DNA of 64,000 nt, taken from the NCBI RefSeq assembly GCF_964355755.1, contig NC_092670.1, positions 38,303,795 to 38,367,794 on the forward strand. Reading direction: 5' to 3'. This DNA is from Antedon mediterranea (lineage: Eukaryota > Echinodermata > Crinoidea > Comatulida > Antedonidae). Positions 51,701 through 60,100 of this stretch are shown one piece after another (within the stretch, counting starts at the first letter, position 1; each line of letters opens with the position of its first letter). Under the pieces are notes generated by a model that made no database searches, was not told the DNA's origin, and saw only the letters and a list, made by a program, of their open reading frames with translations. The translations under genes and the position numbers were made by a program.

Positions 51701-53291
51701 TGGTTCCACGCCTAGGTCTACCTCTGGTTCCACGCCTAGGTCTACCTCTGGTTCCACGCCTAGGTCTACCTCTGGTTCCACGCCTAGGTCTACCTCTGGT
51801 TCCACGCCTAGGTCTACCTCTGGTTCCACGCCTAGGTCTACCTCTGGTTCCACCCCTAGGTCTACCTCTGGTTCCACCCCTAGGTCTACCTCTGGTTCCA
51901 CCCCTAGGTCTACCTCTGGTTCCACGCCTAGGTCTACCTCTGGTTCCACGCCTAGGTCTACCTCTGGTTCCACCCCTAGGTCTACCTCTGGTTCCACCCC
52001 TAGGTCTACCTCTGGTTCCACCCCTAGGTCTACCTCTGGTTCCACCCCTAGGTCTACCTCTGGTTCCACCCCTAGGTCTACCTCTGGTTCCCCCCCTAGG
52101 TCTACCTCTGGTTCCCCCCCTAGCTCTGCCTCTGGTTCCCCCCCTAGCTCTGCCTCTGGTTCCACCCCTAGCTCTGCCTCTGGTTCCACCCCTAGCTCTA
52201 CCTCTGGTTCCACCCCTAGCTCTACATTTGGGTCCACCCCTAGCTCTACCTCTGGTTCCACCCCTAGCTCTACATTTGGGTCCACCCCTAGCTCTACATT
52301 TGGTTCCACCCCTAGCTCAACCTCTGGTTCCACCCCTAGCTCTACCTCTGGTTCCACCCCTAGCTCTACATTTGGGTCCACCCCTGTAACCACTTACTTA
52401 CATGTAGTGTAGCTAACACACAGTACAGTACAGCTTACAGTATGTATACTGTTCAGTGAATGAGGACGAAAAACACCAACGCATGTGAATACCATTAACA
52501 CACCATATGAACGACTTAACAATGTATAAATGAGCATTTATAAATCATATTTTTTTTTAAATGTTAATATCAAGAGAAAATGTGTATTAAACGACTAACC
52601 ATACGGCCTGTATATGCAGCTCGATGAAGCGGAGTATCGCCAACATCGTTAATGACATTAATGTTAGCTCCGTTTTCTAATAAGATAGTCGCAACCTCCA
52701 AATGCCCAAAATAGCAGCATAAATGCAATGGGGTCCAACCAAGGTTTGCTTTGGATTTTCCTATTTAGGTAAAAAAAATTTAAATTAAATTTTTAAATAA
52801 AAAAAAAAGTTATTCTACTACTCTACTTTCTGTAGTGTAGCTTATTATGTTGAAATTAGTTTCAACATAACCTTAGCCTTAAAATATGCAAATTATATTA
52901 AAACAATAAGTCTGTGCATAATTTTTTTTTAAATTGTAAGATCACCTTAAACAATATATGCAAATTTGTTTATGTAGATTAGCTTAAATTATGCAAATGA
53001 AGAATATATATTAATATTATGTAGATTAGCTTAATTTATGCAAATTTTCAAAAAATGGAATTTTATTTAATAATGGACTTACCCTTGCAGTTCAGATTGA
53101 TATTATTATGTAGATTAGCTTAAATTATGCAAATAAAAAAAAAACGAAATATACTTTTATACGGACTTACCCTTGCAGTTCAAATTGATAGATATTTCAC
53201 CAGCTTTATACCTCTTGATAAGTGTTCGGACATGTTCCACTAAGCCATTCCTGGCTCCATACAGCAACTGATCTTCCAGATCCCTATCCAT
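27740..53291 (-). CDS. OSBPL1A: Oxysterol-binding protein-related protein 1, long form (ORP1L), complete, 20 exons
   Basis: ORP1L is a sterol and PI4P sensor/transfer protein at ER-late endosome contacts. Exons: 53171-53291, 52600-52760, 50318-50429, 49666-49751, 48891-49103, 48131-48175, 47040-47116, 46546-46609, 46047-46151, 45612-45734, 44740-44869, 44050-44162, 33156-33496, 32483-32693, 31708-31805, 30551-30727, 29463-29660, 28861-29014, 28374-28608, 27740-27933. They join in phase to 985 residues (human 950). Ankyrin repeats fill exons 2-5 (LGWTPLHLCCYFGHLE; GNTPLHCASYRDHKEA), PH exons 6-10, coiled coil exons 11-13. Exon 13 carries an FFAT-like motif, DDVFCDAAD, at about residues 500-508. 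The sterol-binding domain starts near 585; the OSBP signature SEQVSHHPP lies at about 676-684. The C-terminus, LEEKQRAARK to DSPDIF, fits ORP1. Intron 12 is 10.5 kb. Confidence 0.95.
28590..28800 (-). repeat. Tandem duplication copying the OSBPL1A exon 19 acceptor
   Basis: A ~96-bp unit containing ATCTATGCCACCTGGACCCT, ATTATTC and GCATGTTCTGTGGAAAG occurs twice. The first copy includes the real acceptor and first 18 exon bases (to 28608); the second, at about 28692-28790, repeats them inside the intron. Confidence 0.85.
29087..29412. repeat. Tandem repeat of ~125 bp, 2.6 units, OSBPL1A intron 17
   Basis: Units carry GACTCTACCATTATTATTAA, GTTGAGTTACTCAATGGC and TTATCCAGGTAAGTTA. The third unit is truncated and diverged. 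Confidence 0.85.
31368..31690. mobile_element. MITE-1 copy interrupted by a nested TTAA element
   Basis: Left half 31368-31440 and right part 31637-31690 are separated by another palindromic element. Confidence 0.8.
31444..31633. mobile_element. TTAA-flanked palindromic element nested in MITE-1
   Basis: TTAA is at 31440-31443 and 31634-31637. The ends AGGGTCTTTCACACCTGTTC and AACAGGTGTGAAAGGCCC are inverted, as are CGGTTCCGGTCCGGC and GCCGGACCGGAACCG. It has no coding capacity and is CpG-rich. TTAA duplication is typical of piggyBac-type insertion, so this is probably a non-autonomous member. Confidence 0.75.
31896..32042. mobile_element. MITE-1 copy in OSBPL1A intron 14
   Basis: TTAA-like flanks (CTTAAGTCTTGTCTACAC and TGTAGACAGGGCTTAAG) around an intact core. 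Confidence 0.85.
32754..32875. mobile_element. MITE-1 copy, truncated, OSBPL1A intron 13
   Basis: Left end TTAAGCTCTGTCTACAC is kept. A right-end word, TTTGATAGTGTAG, lies directly beside it and the far end is lost. Confidence 0.7.
32999..33140. mobile_element. MITE-1 copy 16 bp from OSBPL1A exon 13 donor
   Basis: Contains AAGTGTGATGTGCCC and right end TTGATAGTGTAGACAGAGCT. It ends very near the FFAT exon (33156-33496). Confidence 0.85.
35470..35618. mobile_element. MITE-1 copy in OSBPL1A intron 12
   Basis: Flanked by CTTAAG on both sides; carries ACTAGTTTGATAGTGTAGAC. Confidence 0.85.
35931..36095. repeat. Dispersed repeat, pair member 1
   Basis: Shares CAACCACATCCAACAG, GGCAAAATT and AATAGATTTAAGAACTTTAG with 37700-37805. 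The T-rich start suggests a retroelement 3' end on the minus strand, but no coding part is seen. Confidence 0.6.
36738..36904. mobile_element. MITE-1 copy in OSBPL1A intron 12
   Basis: Core ATGTGATGTGC and ACTACCATATTTGGGCATATC; degenerate right end GTGTACACAGAGCTTTA. Confidence 0.8.
37412..37570. mobile_element. MITE-1 copy in OSBPL1A intron 12
   Basis: Left end TCTACACTATCAAACTAG and right end TTTGATAGTGTAGACAGGGC. Confidence 0.85.
37700..37805. repeat. Dispersed repeat, pair member 2
   Basis: Starts with (TTTA)n and repeats the blocks of 35931-36095 in the same orientation. Confidence 0.6.
37985..38375. repeat. Tandem duplication of ~185 bp in OSBPL1A intron 12
   Basis: Two diverged units share ATTATGGATTTACTATCTCA, CAAGGGCTACAGAAC and ACACCTACCCGACAGAT. 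Confidence 0.8.
39296..40032 (+). pseudogene. 5'-truncated non-LTR retrotransposon 3' end (reverse transcriptase C-terminus)
   Basis: About 190 open codons contain LIIDFRTKHKF, EIVDQYKYLGIVFNDKLSW, LLSFYRSVICSVW and GRLRLLSVKTNRFAKSFIPS, the pattern of the region after the catalytic core of LINE reverse transcriptases. The catalytic motif itself is absent, so the copy is 5'-truncated. After the stop comes a short 3' UTR with AATAAA and a (TTATC)n tail at 40010-40030, as in CR1/L2-like elements. Clade assignment is inference. Confidence 0.85.
40700..40790 (-). mobile_element. tRNA-like SINE head in OSBPL1A intron 12
   Basis: The minus strand shows GTGGCTTGGTGGTTATGATG and CTAGGTTCAAGTCCTG, tRNA boxes A and B. 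No proper cloverleaf closes. Confidence 0.6.
40808..41941. mobile_element. TTAA-flanked DNA element, 1134 bp, non-coding
   Basis: TTAA at 40804-40807 and 41942-41945 flanks inverted ends AATGGACCTGAAATGG and CCATTTCAGGTCCATT, extending to TTTCGATTTT. The interior contains unusually CpG-rich patches near 40980-41110 and 41510-41580. No transposase frame was found. A piggyBac-like non-autonomous element is the likeliest class. Confidence 0.75.
43744..43792 (-). other. Candidate cryptic or poison exon in OSBPL1A intron 12
   Basis: On the minus strand a pyrimidine tract and AG precede 43792, and a GTACAA donor follows 43744. Read from the phase-0 end of exon 12 it gives DDKVAIFPFTEND and then a stop. 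Inclusion would truncate the protein at about 463 residues, keeping the ankyrin and PH parts but losing FFAT and the lipid-binding domain. There is no transcript evidence; chance is quite possible. Confidence 0.2.
45016..45160. mobile_element. MITE-1 copy in OSBPL1A intron 10
   Basis: Left end AAAGCCCGTCTACACTATC and right end TTGATAGTGTAGACAGAGCT. Confidence 0.85.
45787..45913. mobile_element. MITE-1 copy in OSBPL1A intron 9
   Basis: Left end AAAGCTCTGTCTACAC; the right end is shortened to CTGTAGACAGAGCTTAAG. Confidence 0.85.
46176..46307. mobile_element. MITE-1 copy in OSBPL1A intron 8
   Basis: Left end AAAGCCTTGTCTACACTATC and right end GATAGTGTAGACAGACCTTA. It begins 25 bp upstream of the exon 9 acceptor. 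Confidence 0.85.
46630..46920. mobile_element. Inverted-repeat element in OSBPL1A intron 7
   Basis: CATCTGCAAAATGTAACAAC near 46649 pairs with GTTACAAGTTGTAAACATTT...GCAGATG near 46886-46914. The left half is repeated at 45340-45505, including CACACTGATGAGAGGCC and CTGGAATTTAACTGACCAAT. Confidence 0.6.
47239..47825. mobile_element. Second copy of the CCTCCGCC element in OSBPL1A intron 6
   Basis: Starts TTACCTCCGCCAAGGAGG, includes GTTTGTTTGTCTGTGTGTTT, and ends CACAGTAGGCGGAAG, parallel to 7166-7382 but with extra internal sequence. Confidence 0.6.
47938..48045. repeat. Short tandem repeat in OSBPL1A intron 6
   Basis: Two near-identical ~46-bp units (ATGATACAGGACACATGTGC, CACCTGTTAAC) followed by two more diverged ones. 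Confidence 0.75.
48642..48773. mobile_element. MITE-1 copy, right end truncated, OSBPL1A intron 5
   Basis: Left end AAAGCTTTGTCTACACTATC and full core; it stops after GGGCACATCACATTTTTT. Confidence 0.8.
49441..49603. mobile_element. MITE-1 copy in OSBPL1A intron 4
   Basis: Near-complete: left end AAAGCGCTGTCTACACTATC and right end GATAGTGTGACAGAGCTTTA. One of the best preserved copies. Confidence 0.9.
50800..52386 (-). repeat. 24-bp minisatellite, about 66 units, in OSBPL1A intron 2
   Basis: On the plus strand the unit is TCTACCTCTGGTTCCACCCC followed by TAGG, with C/G and A/G variants (CACCCC or CACGCC; CTACC or CTGCC) and diverged edge units (TACATTTGGG). It is far more GC-rich than its surroundings. 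Because 24 is divisible by 3, both strands stay open for over 540 codons. Confidence 0.95.
53085..53111 (-). repeat. Duplicate of OSBPL1A exon 1 3' end and donor
   Basis: GGACTTACCCTTGCAGTTCA plus GATTGAT repeats 53163-53189 with one mismatch, 78 bp away. It includes 13 exon bases and the full GTAAGT donor. TATGTAGATTAGCTTAAATT units surround it (52972, 53022, 53117). Confidence 0.85.
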
Positions 53292-54132
53292 TTTGCATGA
53301 TACTCTCTTCTTCTACTAGTTTCTTAATTTACAAAAATTTATTAAAATTATTAAATATTAAATGCATTTTTTACTCTAAAATATATAAACAAATATGTAT
53401 TTAGCACAGCCAAGTAGTAGGCCTACTATACTACTAGCCGGATATGTGCGGATGACCATTCATTCTGCTTTTCTTTGCTGACCAAATATAATTCGAGGAC
53501 TAGAATGGCTCGGCTAGTAGTAGTAGGCCTGGCTAGGCTAGGCCAGCTCATCATGTTGATCCTCATTTTGCAACAGATCAGAAGGACCAGCCAGGTTAAA
53601 TAATTATAAAATATTATTATCCCCTTATAAATTTGATATTTGTTAAAAGCAGAATGGCATATTTGTAATATACTCAGCTGTGGCTACATATTAAACAAGT
53701 TAGATATATTCTTTCAAATGTGACTTTCGCTAGGCCCCAATACGTCAAAATAGGTCAGTGCTCACACGCCTTGCTCCGGCTGTCATCCTTGTTTTGTTCG
53801 TCGCGTTTTGTATGTCTCGCGAGGATCGAAATCAACAATTACAAAACGAGGATCGAGGAACCTCCTCTTTTAGCCTCTATGATCCAGACACATCTAAAAA
53901 TACTCAGACTATAACGTTTATTAAAAAAGAAAATAATAACACTAAAAAAATAAATGATTCATCATTAAATTCCATGAATCAATTTGTAGTATTTCAAGAT
54001 CATCTGAACTAATTAATTGATAATTACTTCATTATTCTTGCGACGGCGTTCCATATCTATCCTCCATGCAATCTCCTTATTCTAGACTTCATTGTACAGT
54101 CGTCGTCTAAAATGATATCAACATCAATCAAA
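53292..54132. promoter_or_regulatory. Divergent intergenic region between OSBPL1A and WDR48 start codons
   Basis: The 841-bp segment lies between two head-to-head start codons and should contain both promoters and 5' UTRs. It has several TAGGCCTA-like words around 53420-53545 and a more CpG-rich stretch at 53745-53870. No TATA box was recognised. A short open frame at about 53758-54012 is noted among the findings. Confidence 0.5.
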
Positions 54133-57100
54133 ATGGCGATGCATCACAGGTCCCAGGGTAATCCTCGGAAGAAAGTACAGGTATTTCTCATTTCTGTTTA
54201 TCTTATCAGCGAGTGTGTAGGATGCTGATTGATCCTTTAGTACCATGTTAAGTCAAAGGAGCATGCGATTGTTTCTATATTATTAATTAAGCTAAGAAGG
54301 ATAGGCTAGCTAGCTAGGGCCAGGCTGCCACTCTCTGCCAGCTCAAATTAATTTGGGGCGGAGATGCGGCTAGCTAGTAGGGCCAGGCCTAGTAGGTTGG
54401 GTCGGTCAAGTTGTTTTCTTCTAGGCCTAGGCTATTTTAGGGCTAGCCTAGCTAGAGCAGGAAGTGATGTAATGAGGGTACGGTTTACAGAGCTCCAGCT
54501 CCTACCCACTAGATTCTCCAGAATTCCAAAAAAAAAAAACTAAAAATAAAGTTGTATTCATTATCATAAATAAAAAATTTTACTTGTTTGTAAATTGTAT
54601 GTAGGCCTAGGCCTAGTTTTGTAAAATTATTTTTTAAATAATGTTTTAGTTTACTATTAGTATTAGTTAGGCCTATGTTGTAGCCTATATGTATGAATTA
54701 CTCCATGGTATGAATGCCCCTTCTCGCACAGAAAACAGCCAAGCATATAGTATTCCACGCTCAAGTCGGGACTATCATCGGATGTCCTTCTTTCCCAGAA
54801 CGTCAAGAGATTGGAACATCCTAGCAGAATCAACTGTAAAGGCACCAACTTTTAAATCATTTAAGGGGGTTCTTTACGAAAACTAACTCACTCGCACCAC
54901 ATCCCACCAAAGTGCTTTAGTCTTCAAGTCTGAAGTTTGCACTTAATTGGAAGAAGAAGAAGAAGAAGAAATAAACACTATAATATTATATAGGATATGA
55001 ATAATAAACTGATCGAAGGAATTTTATATATTATAAATTAAATACTGATACCCACAGCATTGTCATTTTTTCAGTTATTTGCCTTTGGATTTATAAAATA
55101 AATACTTAAATAGGCCTAGGCTTATATTATTTAGAATATATATTTATAAAAGAATTATGATTTCATTATTTATAATGAGCACTACACCATTCAATTGACT
55201 TGTAAATAACAATATATTCTTCTCATTGCCATGATTGAATTAAAAAAGTCAATTGATTAAATAATTAATAGAGCATGCTGTTAAAATTAATTTTTTACAA
55301 TTATTTGTTGTACAACAGGTCTCATTTGTTATTCGAGATGAAACAGAAAAGCAGCACAGGTCAGGGGTCAATGCAGTACAGTTTGACCCTGCCATGAATA
55401 GACTATACACAGCAGGAAGGGATTCAATAATTAGGATATGGAACGTTAATAGTAGTCAAACAGTAAGGCAACTAATTTATTCTTGGTTCATTCTTGGAAG
55501 CAACACAAGGACGTAACTCAGTGGCATAACGGCTCATTGGCTAAACCCAGGGGCTCATTGGCTAAACCCAGGGGCTCCTGGAGCTTATGAGGACCCATAA
55601 GCAGTGTCCAGAGGAAAAAACAGGCATTAAAATATGCCGAAAAAACTTAAAACGCCCGAGGCCTCCAGCGTTGGAACTTGAAAGGCCACTTAGGTTTCCT
55701 AAATCGGGGGCCTCAAGCCTCTACGTTACGCCACTTATATAACTGCACCGCAATTAACTTGACCAGTCACAATGAAGCTGTGAACCATTCAAACTGTCGC
55801 TTGTGATTGGTCAACTTAATACTTTAATCAGTCCGCCTACTTTGTTGCATCCAAGTGGAAACAACCTTAACTTAGCTTAAAGCTCTGTCTACACTATCAC
55901 ACTAGCTTAATTCTTCTTTTAATTACAAATTATGTTGTTTCTTATTTCAGGAAGCATCTTATTTTCAGTCTATGGAACACCATACTGATTGGGTGAATGA
56001 CATTGTGTTATGTTGTGGAGGCAAAACATGTATGTGTTAAGTAGTTTACCTTTTTCGTAAAATTAAAAATGAGTCATAATAGTCTAGTCCACGCACTAGC
56101 CTCGAGGCCTACAAGCACCTACTGCAAAGAGAAATATTGAATAAAAGCAGAATGAATGAAAACTTTCCACCACACCGCTCGCAAATTTCATGTACACGGT
56201 TTTCCGCTTACTGTTACTGCTTACCATTACCGCTCTTCTGTGTAAATTGGCCTTTAAATTGCTTGATGATGTTTGAACATTGATAAGCTTACAACTTATG
56301 TGAATCATCTCATTTAACATAATTTAACATTGCTAGAATATTGTTTAAATATTTGATTAGGTTAAAGATCAATTTAGTATAATTATTTTGTTCATCCACA
56401 GTAATATCAGCATCTTCAGATGCTATGGTAAAAGTTTGGAATGCACATAAAGGGTTTTGTATGTCAACATTAAGAACACATAAGGTACAGTACAAAAAAG
56501 AGTGAGATAAAGTATTTGTGATGTACTGTAGTAAGATGTATGAGGTGCTAAAGTAAGGCCCTGTTTACACTATTAAACTGGTTTAACAAAAAAAGTTTGA
56601 TGTACCCAAATATGGTAGTGACATGCTTAAATATGGTAGTGATATAAAACTACCATAGTTGGGTATCAAAACTGATAGTGTAGATCATCATTATTTCAAA
56701 ACCTTGAATTGAAAAAATCTAATAAGATAATCGAAACAGTACTGTCTGTAATAATGTGTTTGTTCTTCTAAAATGTAACTCTTTTTGTATTTTGCTCTAG
56801 ATAATCTGCTCATATTTTGAATATAGCATGTGTTATTAATTTTGTCTTGTAGGATTATGTAAAAGCATTAGCATATGCAAAAGAAAAGGAATATGTTGCA
56901 TCAGGTGGGCTTGATAAACAAATATTCTTATGGGATGTGAACACACTAACGGCACTCACAGCAGCAAATAATACAGTAACAAGTAAGTTAAGGCGTGTGT
57001 ACAATGTGGGTTTGGAGGGGGGAGAAGATGAGGAGAGGCGCAAGAAGATGAGAAGAGGCGCCACAGGCAATATTGTAGAATATGCCTATATAAATAGGCC

Positions 57101-60100
57101 AATTAAATCTTTAAATTAAATCTAGACCTGATTATAAAATTTCATTTTTCAGCATCGTCTCTAAGTGGCCAAAAAGATTCTATTTATAGTTTAGCAATGA
57201 ATCCAGCTTGCTCGGTCATTGTTTCCGGTTCAACAGAGAAGATTCTGCGGGTGTGGGATCCCAGGACGTGTGTCAAAATGATGAAATTAAAGGGACACAC
57301 AGACAATGTCAAAGCATTAGCTGTTAATAAAGATGCCACACAAGTAAGTGTGAACACACATTATTAATTATACATGATGAAATTAGAGGACATACAGACA
57401 ATGTCAAAGCATTAGCTGTTATTAAAGATGGCACACAAGTAAAGTGTGAACACACATTATTAATTATACATGATGAAATTAAAGGGACATACAGACTAAG
57501 TCAAAGCATTAGCTGTTAATAAAGATGCCACACAATTGGGTGTGAACACACATTAGTTTTACATGGTGAAATTAAAGAGACATACAGATTAGCTGTTAAT
57601 AAAGATACCACACAAGTAAGTGTGAACATTATTAATTATACATGATGAAATTAATTATTAAAATTGTTATATTTAGTGTTTGTCAGCAAGTTCAGATGGA
57701 ACTATCAAACTATGGTCACTAGGTCAACAACGCTGCATAGCAACATACAGGGTTCATAATGATGGGGTGTGGGCGTTACGGGCGAACGACGCCTTCACGG
57801 TATTCTACTCTGGCGGTAGGGATCGCAATGTTTATGCGACAGATATGAGAACGCCAAACAGTAGTGCATTAGTCTGCAAGGAATCTGCTCCGATTGTTAA
57901 GATACATCTGCTGCCTGATGAGATGTCAATGTGGGTTGCAACAACAAAATCTGATTTACATAAATGGGTAAGATCTTGAGCCCTGTCTACACTATCAAAT
58001 TGTATGTGATGTGCCCATATATGGACATGATGATGTCATATCACCTCCACATTTGAGTATATCACTACCATATTTGGGCACATCATACTTTTTTGTGAAA
58101 CTAGTTTGATATTGTAGACAGAGCTTTAGACTATATTATTACAAGATTTATTTGGAGGATAATAAAACAATACAAAATCAATTGTATAATTATATTATAT
58201 AAATAATGTATAACAAATTTGTAATATAAGTTTATATTATCTATTTATTATATATTTTATTTTACCTGTAGTCTACAAAAGGAGTTCAATCACGGTTATC
58301 GCAACAAGAAAATGAAGACAAACTTGTTCCAATCTGTTCTGAGCCTAGTCAAACAATACAAGGTTAGTTTTTAGTAAACTTATAAATTCCTTATCCATTA
58401 CGCCATTTTTCGATCTCTATCTCTAGATTTTTACAAATTCATAATTTATTTTATTTTTAATTCAATTTCTTTTTATTTCGTGAAAAATTTCATCCATATC
58501 AACAAATGTACAAACAGAAAAAGAAAGAAGAAAATTCGCAAATTCTAAGCTTAAATTTATAGGACACTTCTACATCTAAAATACATTTTGGAGTTATGGA
58601 GCATATGTTGCAAACACAATCAACAAGAATATTACAACTATTCAGCATATGTTGCATGGAACCATGGATAGATTTTCGCATATACTCATTAAAGGAAGGG
58701 ACACCATGTTTAAATTCTAATGGAAAGATATTTTGTTTTTTGTAGGTGGTACTAGCATCCAGCAATATCATATTCTTAATGATAAACGATATATACTAAC
58801 AAAAGATTCAAATGAGAATGTTGTATTGTGGGATATCCTGAAGGTAGGTTGGATAGTGTGGTGGAACAAAACACAAAGTAAAACATTACAGTAGATCCCT
58901 ATTAAGAGGATGCCTTAGAGACCCAACAAATTTTCCATAATAGTGGCGTCCCCTATTAGCGGTGTCCCTAAATAGTGGTGACACCTAAATAGGGGTTTGG
59001 CCGTAATGTTCAAGCATATATTGGCCCTTGTTTGTTTCAAAGAAAAGTGTCCAGGAAAAGCTGTTGTTAAATTTAGTATTAAGCCCTATCTACACTATCA
59101 AACTTTATAATACAGCAAAATGTGATGCCCATATATGGGCACGATGATAACATATCACTACCATATTTGGGCACACTTCTTTTGTTGAATTAGTTTGTTA
59201 GTGTAGACAAAACTTTAGGAAAACTTATGATAGACAGATGCATTATGTAAACAAGTTTCTTTGCCACTATTTTATGTGAGAAAGTTGACATAAAATGCAC
59301 ATAATATTTCTTTCTTTACAGGCTTGTAAAGTTGAAGATTTGGGCAAAGTAGATTTTGATATAGAAATCAAGAATAAGTTTAAAATGGTGTACGTTCCTC
59401 CTTGGTTCAGCGTGGATCTAAAAAATGGGGTATGTATATTGGATTCATTTGAATGATGATTAATAATAAAAGCACTCAGAAACTGAGTGAAGTACTTGGC
59501 AAAATACTGCCACAGAGGGCGCATGGTTATATTTCGGCACATGTTAAAAAAATACAAATTTTTCTTTTTCTTATTTGTGAAGTTATTATTAATAAACCGA
59601 TTTTTTTCAAATTTCAATAGGCATATTTTGTAAGTATATAGTAATAATAATAGTGCGTACTATTGCACGCCATGTGACCCACAATCATCCAACCAAATGA
59701 CAGGAATTTATTTAGGTGTTGTATAATAACTGTTATTTAATTGTTGATTCAGATGCTAAATATACATCTTGAAGAGTCTGATGCTTTTGCAGCATGGGTT
59801 TGTGCAAAAGATGTTGGTTTGAATTCTATAGACGGTGGTGACACCAAAGGTAAGTACTGTATATTCTCTCAAATGCAAAGATGTACACACAGTGTATATA
59901 ATTTGACCAATCAGAAACCACAGCTCATCCAAACCCCACCAAATGTCGCTTGTCATTGGTCAATTGCATGGATACTGGTGACATAACATGAAAGCTTTGT
60001 TCTCACTAGCTAGAAGGCAATGCAAAGATGTACACACAATGTATACACTTTGACCAATCAGAAGCCACAGCTCATCCAAATCTCACCAAATGTCGCTTGT

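Noticed and set aside
50723-52393. Long open frame (556 codons, minus) and its 542-codon plus-strand counterpart
   Set aside because: Both come from one 24-bp tandem unit whose length is a multiple of 3. The acceptor-like TTACAG near 52386 would need a phase that OSBPL1A exon 2 does not supply, and no non-repetitive domain is attached.
54683-54886. A small host gene in WDR48 intron 1
   Set aside because: The sequence pattern and simple-repeat tail fit the C-terminus of a LINE protein.
57344-57650. Extra mutually exclusive exons in WDR48
   Set aside because: The repeats of the exon 6 end carry indels and stops and have no acceptor sites; they are decayed tandem duplicates.
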